Of a stretch of 43,437 nt of DNA, positions 30,422-38,603 are shown in pieces; the stretch's first letter is position 1, and each line of letters opens with the position of its first letter. The stretch lies in the NCBI GenBank assembly GCA_902491535.1, contig CABUHS010000024.1:1-43437 (forward strand), read 5' to 3'. The notes beneath the pieces are model-generated. The model saw nothing but the letters and a program-made list of their open reading frames with translations, did no database searches and was not told where the DNA came from. Position numbers and translations under genes: made by a program. Source of the stretch: an uncultured Eubacteriales bacterium (lineage in GTDB: Bacteria; Bacillota; Clostridia; Oscillospirales; CAG-272).

Positions 30422-31174
30422 TCACATTTTCATAGCGCAGTCAAATTCTTCGTCTTGGGTTTCTCCTCTTGCAACAGAGATCAGCTTTTCAACTTCTTCG
30501 GGAACATCGTCAAAGTCAACATGGATGTCCCCTTCGACATAGGCTGTGTACCAATAATCGTATGGACTGAAATTGTCACGGATATATTCCCGCAAATTTA
30601 TATCGGCATTGGTATCACCTTGAGATACTACGCCGTATGGCGTTAAGAAATCCGTTCCCCAATGCTCACCGGATGACTGCATATCCAACGTCACAATTCC
30701 GAGGCATAGCTTTCCGTTTTCTCTTGAACGAATGACCGCAGGAATATTTACAAATTCATATTTTCCTTCTTCCAAAAAGTCCGTACCGTAGGTTTTGACA
30801 AATGCATCGTGCATTTCTTTCAGCACTTCTCCTGCGTAGCTTTTGTCCGTACTTTGCAGTGAGGATTCCAAATGTTCAAAGGATACCTTCTGTAGAACAG
30901 CGTTAATGTTATTTACAAAAGTTTCAGCCAGCTTTTCTTGTCGGAGCAGATTTTCAGCGCTTTCCCGTGTGAGATAACCTCCGTTGTAATCGGCAAGCAT
31001 TTTGTCCGCTTCGGTTATTGTCTGTGCATCATCGTACCAGGTGCTTTCCATCACGGACAGCGTTGCTTCAACGGTGTTTTGCACATGGTCGGAATAAATC
31101 TTCGCTGCGGCGAGAAAGGCATCACGCCCCAACGCTTTATACAGTCCGTGCAGTGATTTCATTTTTCCTTTCAT
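30422..31174 (-). CDS. Accessory protein of unknown function, Met-tailed
   Basis: 250 residues. Three consecutive ATGs (31180, 31177, 31174) follow AAGGAG; the third has the best spacing (8 nt). The helical N-terminal half (HGLYKALGRDAFLAAAKIYS, GGYLTRESAENLLRQEKLAE) precedes a mixed C-terminal half (DFLTPYGVVSQGDTNADINL, PYDYWYTAYVEGDIHVDFDD). The end is acidic then hydrophobic: GETQDEEFDCAMKM. No recognised catalytic motif. Starts 11 bp after the pentapeptide-repeat gene. Confidence 0.7.
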   Translation of the reverse strand: MKGKMKSLHGLYKALGRDAFLAAAKIYSDHVQNTVEATLSVMESTWYDDAQTITEADKMLADYNGGYLTRESAENLLRQEKLAETFVNNINAVLQKVSFEHLESSLQSTDKSYAGEVLKEMHDAFVKTYGTDFLEEGKYEFVNIPAVIRSRENGKLCLGIVTLDMQSSGEHWGTDFLTPYGVVSQGDTNADINLREYIRDNFSPYDYWYTAYVEGDIHVDFDDVPEEVEKLISVARGETQDEEFDCAMKM

Positions 31175-31185
31175 CATCATTCTCC

Positions 31186-32256
31186 TTACATTGTAATTGC
31201 AAAGCTGTCCTGTTTTGCAGACCAAGTCTGCTCGTCATAACAGCACCCGCTTGTTTTGGTTACTTCGAGATACATATCTCCGAACTCCGTTCCGTCAAGA
31301 CAGCAGTTTTGCAGACTGCCGTTATTCATAGAGCAATCTCTGAATTTTGCATTTGTAAAATTGCTGTGTGTAAAAATACCGTTGTCAAAATCACACCCTA
31401 TACATTCTGCATTCTTGAATTCTGCTTCTTCGGCTATAACATCTGTCAGATCGCAGTTGTATATCTTCGCATTGTTAAACTCTGAGGCGCATAGTTCCGC
31501 ATTTCTGAGATTAACATTGGACAGTTTTGCTCCGTTGAATATAGCACTTATCAGATTTTTTCGTGACAGATCCATATCGGTAAGCAAACAGCCGGAAAAA
31601 TCCGCCTGTTCGTCTCCTGCATCATGCAGCCACAGAATATGCTTTGCACACATGATCTCCACTTCCTCCGGTGTCAGCTCACGTAGATTTTGTTTATCAG
31701 CCTGACGCAGATACGGTTCTGCCACCGTAGCAATACAGTAACCGTCTACAGCTTTGGCGCTTTCAATTTCGGGACGGTCTGTAAGCATATCCATAAACAG
31801 TTCTTTACTGAATCCGCTGTGTCGGAAATTCCGTCGTACCTCGTTGAGATCAATGCTGTACTGACAGTCTATTTGACCGTCTACAGCTTTCTGCGTATAT
31901 TGGTCAACCGTCCATCGCATTTCGTCTGTAAATGCATTTAAAGACGGGTACTGTTCATGTTCTACAAGATTCCGTGCATTCGGTATATATGCGGAGTACC
32001 TTGCGTAGCTGTATCCCTGCGGATCAATGAGTACGCCATCCTGTTCGTTTTCGCCGAGTACAAGAATAAATGAATAGGTATTATCCGTTCGCTCATGCTG
32101 TTCTTTATTGAATTCCCGAATAAAATCATAGTCTGAGAGCGGAGAATTCAAGAATTCCTTAAACTTTTCCTGAGATAGTTCTACTACCTTGTCAATGCTG
32201 CAGGCTTCCGTTCTAAAATCCGATTTTTTTCGTTCAAGTTCTGCGTGTATGATCAT
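31186..32256 (-). CDS. Pentapeptide-repeat protein, Met-tailed
   Basis: 356 residues, GGAGGCGGAAG before ATG 32256. The N-terminal 210 residues are of unknown type (YSFILVLGENEQDGVLIDPQ). From about 225 to 340 there are pentapeptide repeats A(D/N)LXX: DFSGC LLTDM DLSRK NLISA and on through AKLSN VNLRN AELCA SEFNN, about 20 repeats with Cys and Asn in the turns. It ends SAKQDSFAITM. Pentapeptide-repeat proteins fold as a right-handed beta-helix. Some mimic DNA and protect gyrase or block DNA-binding enzymes, which would help incoming DNA. The repeats here are degenerate, so protein-protein binding is equally possible. Confidence 0.78.
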   Translation of the reverse strand: MIIHAELERKKSDFRTEACSIDKVVELSQEKFKEFLNSPLSDYDFIREFNKEQHERTDNTYSFILVLGENEQDGVLIDPQGYSYARYSAYIPNARNLVEHEQYPSLNAFTDEMRWTVDQYTQKAVDGQIDCQYSIDLNEVRRNFRHSGFSKELFMDMLTDRPEIESAKAVDGYCIATVAEPYLRQADKQNLRELTPEEVEIMCAKHILWLHDAGDEQADFSGCLLTDMDLSRKNLISAIFNGAKLSNVNLRNAELCASEFNNAKIYNCDLTDVIAEEAEFKNAECIGCDFDNGIFTHSNFTNAKFRDCSMNNGSLQNCCLDGTEFGDMYLEVTKTSGCCYDEQTWSAKQDSFAITM

Positions 32257-32268
32257 CTTCCGCCTCCA

Positions 32269-32631
32269 TCACATAGAAAAGGTCTGCGGATTTTCCTCAT
32301 CGGGATGCTCCGCAGACTCATGTTCGTGTTCATCATAAATATTGCAGCCCACAACAGAAAGAAGATTTATCGGATCGTTACCGCACTGCTCACAGTATTC
32401 GAGGTGACAGGTCATCTCAATACAGTCCTCGGTCATGATCAACTCAGATATTTCTTTTCTCTGCCGTAATTCTTCTTCGAGCATTCGGCTGTTTCGGTTG
32501 CCCGGAAATATTCTCGCGCGGAAGCGGTCGCGCAGTTCTTCATAAGAGATCGACCACTTTCCGTCCTTCGAGTGTTTTGTGCATTCCGATATAGCGTAGT
32601 CGGCAAGCTGCCTTATTTTTTCTTTTTCCAT
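32269..32631 (-). CDS. Small accessory protein, Met-tailed
   Basis: 120 residues, AAAGGAATAGACA before ATG 32631. The helical N-terminal part (EKIRQLADYAISECTKHSKD, YEELRDRFRARIFPGNRNSR) is winged-helix-like. CHLEYCEQCG is a Cys/His cluster that could bind metal. The acidic end DEHEHESAEHPDEENP leads into QTFSM. No family recognised. Sits between the genes at 32645 and 31186 with 12-13 bp gaps. Confidence 0.68.
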   Translation of the reverse strand: MEKEKIRQLADYAISECTKHSKDGKWSISYEELRDRFRARIFPGNRNSRMLEEELRQRKEISELIMTEDCIEMTCHLEYCEQCGNDPINLLSVVGCNIYDEHEHESAEHPDEENPQTFSM

Positions 32632-32644
32632 TGTCTATTCCTTT

Positions 32645-33385
32645 CTACATTTGCGGAATGAATCCCAGAAGTTCGGTTTCTTCGTCCATATTCTCCATGC
32701 TTTTGTCTTCCTCTGCTTTGCGCTCGGCATCTATGAGTGTAGGGTGTTTGTCTACCGTTACAATTCCGAGCGTTGGCAGGCATGAGACACGACAACCGAA
32801 TGCAGAGCATTTTTCATCCAGATTGTAAATGTTCATCATAAAAGTGCCGATCACATCCCGTCCGTATCCTCTGATCCGATGATCTGTTCGGGCATAGGTT
32901 TCGAATTCTTTTCTAACGGTTGAACCGTTTTCCCGTGCATTATGCATCGCCTGTTCTGCCATACACTGCAGCTCGTCCAAAGTAATATCATGACAGATAA
33001 AAACAGAGTCATCTGAATCGGCACAGTAAACGATGGATAAACTTCCTCTCTCGTCATAGGTGTCGGGAAGATATCCGCATTCGATGATGCCGTTTTTTGC
33101 ATACTCATCTACCACCTCGATTGGTCTGTCCGTATGAAAAAGCACCGCACAGCTAATAACCTCATCGGCAAGAGTCGGATAGGTGAGCGTTTTCTGTAAA
33201 GTTGTTTCATTAAAATTGTTTTTAACATAATACAAAGCCCGCGCAATATCGTCTAAGTCTTTTTCGAGTTCACTCTCACTGGCTTCGGCTAAGTTAGCAC
33301 CCAGTTCGAGCCATCGTAAAATGAGAGCGTCATCGTCACAACGGAATTTGTTTCGTAAGGTTGATATAAATTCATTTACCTTCAT
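32645..33385 (-). CDS. Accessory protein of unknown function, Met-tailed
   Basis: 246 residues from ATG 33385 (GGAG 10 nt before it; a TTG at 33409 lies within the site). FISTLRNKFRCDDDALILRW, then DDIARALYYVKNNFNETTLQ, a middle domain with SLSIVYCADSDDSVFICHDI, and GTFMMNIYNLDEKCSAFGCR plus LPTLGIVTVDKHPTLIDAER near the end. The tail is KSMENMDEETELLGFIPQM, acidic followed by FIPQM. First gene of the accessory block after the NlpC/P60 gene, 16 bp away. The family is unknown to me. Confidence 0.7.
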   Translation of the reverse strand: MKVNEFISTLRNKFRCDDDALILRWLELGANLAEASESELEKDLDDIARALYYVKNNFNETTLQKTLTYPTLADEVISCAVLFHTDRPIEVVDEYAKNGIIECGYLPDTYDERGSLSIVYCADSDDSVFICHDITLDELQCMAEQAMHNARENGSTVRKEFETYARTDHRIRGYGRDVIGTFMMNIYNLDEKCSAFGCRVSCLPTLGIVTVDKHPTLIDAERKAEEDKSMENMDEETELLGFIPQM

Positions 33386-33401
33386 TGTTATTTTTCTCCG
33401 T

Positions 33402-34421
33402 TTATTCAAGATATTTGATATACGGCACTTTTAGCCAGTGCGTCCATGCGGTATCACCAAGTCTTGTCAGTATGACTCCGGCTTTGGTGTTCGCCGCCTG
33501 TACCACCTTGCCGTTCCCAATATAGATCCCGATATGTCCCTCATGCCACACAGCCAAGCCGGGGATTTCGGGAATGGCATCTATCGTGCCTTTCTCCGTG
33601 GCTGTGTTGTACATGGTATCCGCACCTATATCCGGCATACCGTTTGTGCAGTATTCGACCTCCTGTGTTTCCGCATTCAGCCATCCGTAACCCTTGATGA
33701 GACCGACACAGTCGGATGTTCTTCTGCCGAGCCAGTTTTGACGGATAAATTCTTCATTGCCGCCGACCTCATCGGGATACTGTGAAACTTTACTGTTCAG
33801 CAGTGATTCATCAAGCACAGTGCCATAAGTTCCGTACACATAACCCCATCCGTTCTTTTGCGCTTCAAGCGCCCATTTTGCAAGATCGAGATTGTTCTTC
33901 GTCTGCGGATCGGTATAACCGGAGGTGTCAATATACACAGCACGGATGTTTCCCATAATCTTTCCGAAGTCCTCAATTTTAAGATTTGTTCCGAAAGCGG
34001 AGTTTACAGATTCGATGAGCTGCCCGTCGTTCTGTTCGGCAGAAAAACAGCCCACGAGCTTTAACACGAAGTCTGACTCGTGAGCTTTATCGGAGAGGGC
34101 CGTTGTATAAAGCACCTGAGCTTCTTTTACTCTGCTTGTAAATCCGGCATCTTTCATGGCAGTTTCAATGCCGATCATGGTATCCTCAATAAACTGTAAC
34201 TTTTCCTGTTCCTCGGCGGAAAGATTCTGTACCACCATTTCCTGCAGACGGTCAGTATTGATATTGATATCCCCGTTAAAAATGCTGACAACCGCTACAA
34301 TCGGCATAATGATAATAATCACAATACCAAGTACAATGCCGCCGACCACCTTCGGCGCTTTTTTATCAGTGAGAACATAGACCGCTATCTTTTTGAGAGC
34401 CGCCGCTACGGTCGCACTCAT
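33402..34421 (-). CDS. Membrane-anchored NlpC/P60-type cell-wall hydrolase of the transfer apparatus
   Basis: 339 residues. One N-terminal transmembrane segment (about 24-48, VVGGIVLGIVIIIIMPIVAV), an extracytoplasmic helical region (50-160), then an NlpC/P60-like domain (about 170-339). The catalytic Cys lies in RRTSDCVGLIKGYGW and the His in AVWHEGHIGIYIGNGKV. It corresponds to the VirB1-like peptidoglycan hydrolases of Gram-positive conjugation systems (Orf14 of Tn916 and relatives), which open the wall for the channel. Its start overlaps the VirB4 gene end (ATGA). Lack of a lysozyme domain makes it a single-domain version. Confidence 0.88.
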   Translation of the reverse strand: MSATVAAALKKIAVYVLTDKKAPKVVGGIVLGIVIIIIMPIVAVVSIFNGDININTDRLQEMVVQNLSAEEQEKLQFIEDTMIGIETAMKDAGFTSRVKEAQVLYTTALSDKAHESDFVLKLVGCFSAEQNDGQLIESVNSAFGTNLKIEDFGKIMGNIRAVYIDTSGYTDPQTKNNLDLAKWALEAQKNGWGYVYGTYGTVLDESLLNSKVSQYPDEVGGNEEFIRQNWLGRRTSDCVGLIKGYGWLNAETQEVEYCTNGMPDIGADTMYNTATEKGTIDAIPEIPGLAVWHEGHIGIYIGNGKVVQAANTKAGVILTRLGDTAWTHWLKVPYIKYLE

Positions 34422-36334
34422 CGCCCTCCTGCCTTTCCGAACAATGCCGCCTTGTGATCAGGTGCGATAACCTGCAGGAGATACCGCTCATTTCCGCATC
34501 GGTATAGACAGGTTCCTCTTTCGGGATACTTGATCAGCTCATATTCGCTTGGCTCAAGTTGCAAAGTGTCGATGAATGCGCTCGTTTCAATCGAGCCGGG
34601 ATTGAAGAAGAACTGATGGGTAGGGATAGCGAACAGCGGCTTTGTCAGCTCGCTGATTTCCGGCATGAGGAAGTCGTTGATGTTTTGACTGGCGATGAGG
34701 ATTGCCGAGTCTTTCTTTCTAACTCGCTTCATTGCATTACGGATATACTCGATTGCCGTATTGTTCGCCACGCCGTTAGCGTTCTTCGTAGTGGTCAGAT
34801 ACATATACAGCTCATCGATTGCCGCTGCTGTGTTGCCTTTGCCGAGAAGCTGATTTGACATAAAAGAAAGCAGATTGAAAAGCATCGCATCTTTGAGTCT
34901 CCGGTTGGTATCCATTAAGCCTTTGACTCCGAAGCAAAGGAAGCTGTCATCGGTGATATTTGTACTGCCGTTGAAATACTTGCTTTCACTGCCCACGCAC
35001 ATGGAATGGATTCCAAGGCATACCTTTTGGAGCGTTTCCTCGGTATAGAGGTATCGCTTGTTCGGATCGTAGTTCTTGTATTCTTCCTCGCACAACTCAT
35101 ACAGATCGCTCATGATCGGATAGTCGCCGGGTTTCATTTTGCTGTAGTCGGTGGTATCGGTAATTCCAAACCTCGCGTACAACTTTGCAATGAGAATTTC
35201 GAGAGTGTCGATCTGCTCATCTGTGAAATCCTTGTATGCTCTGAAAAAGTCCTTTAGGAATGCGATGTGCTGTGAAAGTCTTGTAACCTTTCTAAAAGCA
35301 TCAGGTACAAATCCCTCTTGGTCGCGAGAGCTGTCGTCCGACTCTGTGTCAATTTGAGTACGCGAATTGGGTGCAGGCACTGCCTGCTCAGACCATGCCT
35401 TTGGTTCAAGAGGATTAACGATGTATTCGCCCGACATAAAGTCCACATAACAGCCGCCGAGCGCTTCGGTCAAGTCCTCGTATTCGGCTTCCACATCGAG
35501 AACGATCACACTCTTTCCCGATTCACGCAGATTGGTAAGGAGCAGCTTCATGAGATAGCTCTTGCCCTGACCGCTGTTGCCTAAAATGAGGATATTGCTT
35601 GTTGTTTTGTCCTCTGATCGTCGGTCAAAGTCTACAAGAACATTGCTGCCGTATTTATCGCGACCGATATATAAACCTTGCGGATCGGTCTTACCGCTGA
35701 AATTAAAGGGATAGAGATTTGCCACCGAGCTGACGGGCAGGACGCGCTCATACTGCGCTCCGAACTGATTTGCTCCCACAGGCAGAACAGACAAAAATCC
35801 TTCTTTCTGCCGGAGCGTGAGTCTGTCAACCGACAATTTGGAGCGAGTCAGCTCCATTGCAATGTCTGACTGCAGTTCCTTCAGTGCGTCCATGCTTTTG
35901 GCTTTCAGTTCGATGAACACCGAGCAGTGGAGCAGTACCTCACGGTTTTTTCGGAGATTGGCGAGAAGTTCAATCACATCCTGTAAGTTTCCTTCGGCTT
36001 CGATGTTTTCGTTCATGTCGTTACTGCCTGATTTCATTTTGTTTCGGCGGGTGGCGTTCTGTATAATCTTCTTCTGCTCCATGCTGTCAACAAGACGGTG
36101 ATAAATACGGAGTGTCACACCTGTGCGGTCGGCAAGCTGTGAGAGGATCGCCTGTTCCTCGGTTGACGGCGGATACTCACGGATCGCCCAAACGCATCGG
36201 TAGCTGTCACCGACGATATAATGGTCAGTGAAGAACTTGACCGTGCCGGGCAGGATCATGTCAAAGAAGTCCTTTGTGTCGACCGCTTCTTTTTCTTCTG
36301 CCGTAATTGGGATAGTTGGTTTTTTCTTTTGCAT
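34418..36334 (-). CDS. VirB4/TraE-type conjugation ATPase
   Basis: 638 residues from ATG 36334, chosen because AGGAGG lies just before it; the in-frame ATG at 36352 has no ribosome site. An N-terminal VirB4 domain precedes Walker A GNSGQGKS at about 255, LDVEAEYEDL, and Walker B AAIDELYMYL at about 515; then SAILIASQNINDF and the C-terminal VirB4 block. It is the motor ATPase of the type IV channel. The partner protein at 38604-39209 carries an additional TraE-N-like piece, and the two are separated by the ATPase/zinc-ribbon cassette. Confidence 0.94.
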   Translation of the reverse strand: MQKKKPTIPITAEEKEAVDTKDFFDMILPGTVKFFTDHYIVGDSYRCVWAIREYPPSTEEQAILSQLADRTGVTLRIYHRLVDSMEQKKIIQNATRRNKMKSGSNDMNENIEAEGNLQDVIELLANLRKNREVLLHCSVFIELKAKSMDALKELQSDIAMELTRSKLSVDRLTLRQKEGFLSVLPVGANQFGAQYERVLPVSSVANLYPFNFSGKTDPQGLYIGRDKYGSNVLVDFDRRSEDKTTSNILILGNSGQGKSYLMKLLLTNLRESGKSVIVLDVEAEYEDLTEALGGCYVDFMSGEYIVNPLEPKAWSEQAVPAPNSRTQIDTESDDSSRDQEGFVPDAFRKVTRLSQHIAFLKDFFRAYKDFTDEQIDTLEILIAKLYARFGITDTTDYSKMKPGDYPIMSDLYELCEEEYKNYDPNKRYLYTEETLQKVCLGIHSMCVGSESKYFNGSTNITDDSFLCFGVKGLMDTNRRLKDAMLFNLLSFMSNQLLGKGNTAAAIDELYMYLTTTKNANGVANNTAIEYIRNAMKRVRKKDSAILIASQNINDFLMPEISELTKPLFAIPTHQFFFNPGSIETSAFIDTLQLEPSEYELIKYPERGTCLYRCGNERYLLQVIAPDHKAALFGKAGGR

Positions 36335-36351
36335 ATTTCCTCCTTCTGCCA

Positions 36352-36410
36352 TTTTGCAGAAAGGAGCGTAAAAAAATCAGCCGCTTCGCTTTCTGCAAAA
36401 CGACTGATTT
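36352..36410 (-). terminator. Terminator after the zinc-ribbon gene with interleaved second repeat
   Basis: Minus strand: AAATCAG (36410-36404) pairs with CTGATTT (36380-36374), followed by T7. TTTTGCAGAAAG (36400-36389) in its loop is perfectly complementary to CTTTCTGCAAAA (36363-36352) just before the VirB4 ribosome site, so the arms interleave. It would stop the cassette transcript before virB4, with the second pairing possibly modulating read-through. Confidence 0.6.
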
Positions 36411-36415
36411 AATTA

Positions 36416-36622
36416 TTATTCTGTATTCCGATACCGAATGACCGGAGCTTGCTTTGTCCTTTTACCGACGGTACGCCGTTCAAGAGCAAACACCATATCG
36501 GGCGTTCTCATGAAATACCCGTTGGTGCTAATCCAGCTCATACCGCAGCTGCAGTGCCACAGTCCGATAAACTGCTGTTTCATCTTTTTACCACAGTTAG
36601 GGCATATTTTATTACTTGCCAC
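36416..36622 (-). CDS. Small zinc-ribbon protein
   Basis: 68 residues, GTG start 6 bp after the ATPase gene. CPNCGKKMKQQFIGLWHCSC gives a C-x2-C...C-x-C ribbon; the rest is basic (RRTVGKRTKQAPVIRYR). It probably binds nucleic acid or a partner. Cotranscribed with the ATPase and closed off by the terminator at 36374-36410, so it belongs to the cassette rather than to the transfer apparatus. Confidence 0.7.
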   Translation of the reverse strand: MASNKICPNCGKKMKQQFIGLWHCSCGMSWISTNGYFMRTPDMVFALERRTVGKRTKQAPVIRYRNTE

Positions 36623-36628
36623 AGCGGA

Positions 36629-38512
36629 TCACATCCTCGGCTGAAAGCCATGATCCTCATCCTCGGATACGGTTTCTTCAAGACCGCTTTCGAGAGTGAT
36701 ATCAGGCAGCTTTTTCAGAAATTCCTCCACGTTACGATAGGCAATACCGTCTTTGGTATCAAGACTTTCTCCGTTGTACAGCACGTATCTTCCGACAATT
36801 CTGCCGAATTTATGTCCTGCAATATTCAGCTTTTCCTCGTCACGAAGATGCCGAGCCTGTGGATCGGCATATGTCGTGCTGTGTTTGATCTCATACAGAG
36901 TACAACGGTTTTGCTTACTGTCCCAGATTACCATATCGTATTCGCCGCTTGTAAATCGCAATTTAAAAACCTCGTACTGTTTTTTGGGCAACGCTCTTGC
37001 CGTTTCAAACAGCACAATATCTTCAAGCATACGGCCTCGTACTTCTTCGAGGATTCGGTCGGCAACATACCGTTTCTCACTCTGCGATAGTTCTCCGAAG
37101 ACGCTGTCCTTCATCAATTCATGCACAAGTGCCTGCGCCTGAACGTAGCGCATACCGGATTGGGTAAAAATGACACGTTCCTCTCTGTCTATTCCGCTTG
37201 TCGCAGGCTCAATTTCATAGAACGAGATTAAATCAAGCGCTTTCAAATATATCTTGATTTGTGCTATATGCGACTGCGTGATGCCGACTGACTGTTCTTC
37301 CTTGTTCCGAATTTCCAAAAGCCGCATCAGTCCCGCTACAATCTGCTCCTTGTCAACACGGTCGAGGATATCCGTTCGCTTTTTCGGATCTTTTTCTTTT
37401 CTCAAATTTCTTGCAGATATACCGAGATCGTGTGATTCAAAGGGATCGGTAAGCACCTGAACTACAAAGCTGTGGTTCATATCCTCAACGATACGGTTGA
37501 TTGCTCCGGTCAACTCGTTTGCACTATACAACTCCTGTAGATGACCGAAGTATTTGCCGTATTCAAAGCAGGCAAGAGAGTGCTGGATGTTTTTTGCAAT
37601 TGCCGTATCCACATATCTGCGTGTTGATTCATCGTCACGGAAGGATGCATCCTCAACATTCAGTTCATCATTGTCGAAGTCTATCTCACCGGCACGAAGT
37701 GTGCCACCATAACGAATATATTCGTCAATGCTGTTAATTCCGAGCAGTCTGTTGTATTCTCGGTAAGGAATAACGGTTGTGTGGATCATCCGGACTCTGT
37801 CATACAATTCGTTATCTTGTGCAAACCAAAATCCGAGCGAATCCGTGCCGGACAGTACAAAGTGCATCCCCATAGCAGTGAACACATCGGAGAACAGCGA
37901 GGCGCCGTCAATAAAGTCCTTCGCCAATGTGACCTCATCAATAAAGATATATTGATATCCTGCTTCTTTTAAACGATACATATCCCGATTAAGCTGCGCC
38001 ATGTCGTTTTCCGGTTTCAGCTTGATATACACCGTTTTTTTCTGTATCTCCTTTGGCATCTCTGCCATTGCCTGATACAACATAGTTGTCTTTCCGGTTC
38101 TGCGTAATCCGTAAACAACGGTTACTCTTGTCATATCCTTGGAATACAAACTTTTAAGAAGCTGTGCAAAGCAATCTCTGCGGTTCAGCTTCGCCGCAAT
38201 ATCCAATCTGTCCGAAATGCTCTCACATGTCATTATATTGGTTTCAAACTCCATTCCGCTCTCCTTTGCATATTTTTTCTGCATATCCTTGAGGTTTGCC
38301 TGAAGCTTTTTCCGTTCTTCTATCTGTGCCTGTACCTGTTCCAATTCACCTATGCGGATATACTTGCTTTTCAGCTTACCGTTTTCTTTCCATTGACGGT
38401 AATACTGTTCTTTTCCTTTGATTGTCTTTTTTGAAATATATCCTTCCGGCAGTTCTGCGATCCGTTCTTCCATGCGGTGCATCAGCTCATACATATCGAC
38501 CATGCGAGTCAC
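36629..38512 (-). CDS. AAA ATPase with C-terminal DUF4143/PDDEXK-like region, Met-tailed (cassette gene)
   Basis: 627 residues, GTG 38512 with AGGAG 6 nt before it (ATG 38503 is the alternative). The N-terminal 110 residues are helical (KTIKGKEQYYRQWKENGKLK). The AAA_14-type P-loop has VVYGLRRTGKTT at about 130-141, Walker B YIFIDEVTL and sensor VLSGTDSLGFW. C-terminally comes a winged helix, then EYDMVIWD...LYEIKHS, a D...ExK pattern of PDDEXK type. The tail is SEDEDHGFQPRM. Proteins of this build (ATP-binding DUF4143 family) are widespread, of uncertain role, often in toxin-antitoxin-like or defence settings. A consensus promoter overlapped by a palindrome drives it from inside the transfer operon. 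Confidence 0.85.
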   Translation of the reverse strand: MTRMVDMYELMHRMEERIAELPEGYISKKTIKGKEQYYRQWKENGKLKSKYIRIGELEQVQAQIEERKKLQANLKDMQKKYAKESGMEFETNIMTCESISDRLDIAAKLNRRDCFAQLLKSLYSKDMTRVTVVYGLRRTGKTTMLYQAMAEMPKEIQKKTVYIKLKPENDMAQLNRDMYRLKEAGYQYIFIDEVTLAKDFIDGASLFSDVFTAMGMHFVLSGTDSLGFWFAQDNELYDRVRMIHTTVIPYREYNRLLGINSIDEYIRYGGTLRAGEIDFDNDELNVEDASFRDDESTRRYVDTAIAKNIQHSLACFEYGKYFGHLQELYSANELTGAINRIVEDMNHSFVVQVLTDPFESHDLGISARNLRKEKDPKKRTDILDRVDKEQIVAGLMRLLEIRNKEEQSVGITQSHIAQIKIYLKALDLISFYEIEPATSGIDREERVIFTQSGMRYVQAQALVHELMKDSVFGELSQSEKRYVADRILEEVRGRMLEDIVLFETARALPKKQYEVFKLRFTSGEYDMVIWDSKQNRCTLYEIKHSTTYADPQARHLRDEEKLNIAGHKFGRIVGRYVLYNGESLDTKDGIAYRNVEEFLKKLPDITLESGLEETVSEDEDHGFQPRM

Positions 38513-38529
38513 CGTCCTCTCCTGTTTTC

Positions 38530-38567
38530 ATTATACGCACAGATAACCTACTTGTCAATAGGTTATC
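38530..38567 (-). promoter_or_regulatory. Consensus sigma-A promoter with overlapping palindromic operator
   Basis: Minus strand TTGACA (38558-38553), 17 bp, TATAAT (38535-38530): both boxes perfect. GATAACCTA (38542-38550) and TAGGTTATC (38559-38567) form a 9-bp palindrome centred on the -35 box. A strong promoter kept shut by a repressor is the natural reading; the -10 ends 17 nt before the GTG, so the leader is about 10 nt. Confidence 0.85.
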
Positions 38568-38603
38568 CGCAAAAGCCGAAAATATTTCACATAAGATACT
38601 TTT

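Noticed and set aside
33340..33360. CTTACG on the minus strand near the start of the gene at 32645
   Set aside because: No CTC box follows at 17 bp; it lies within coding sequence. The same holds for CTTACG at about 39605, 42300, 28330 and 23890.
22257..33385. Terminal ATG-stop of the Met-tailed genes as a nucleotide-level restart signal
   Set aside because: The ATG is in frame with the stop, so it cannot restart the next gene. Spacing to the following start varies, and the residues before Met (F at -5, polar at -2) are also shared, pointing to a protein-level signal.
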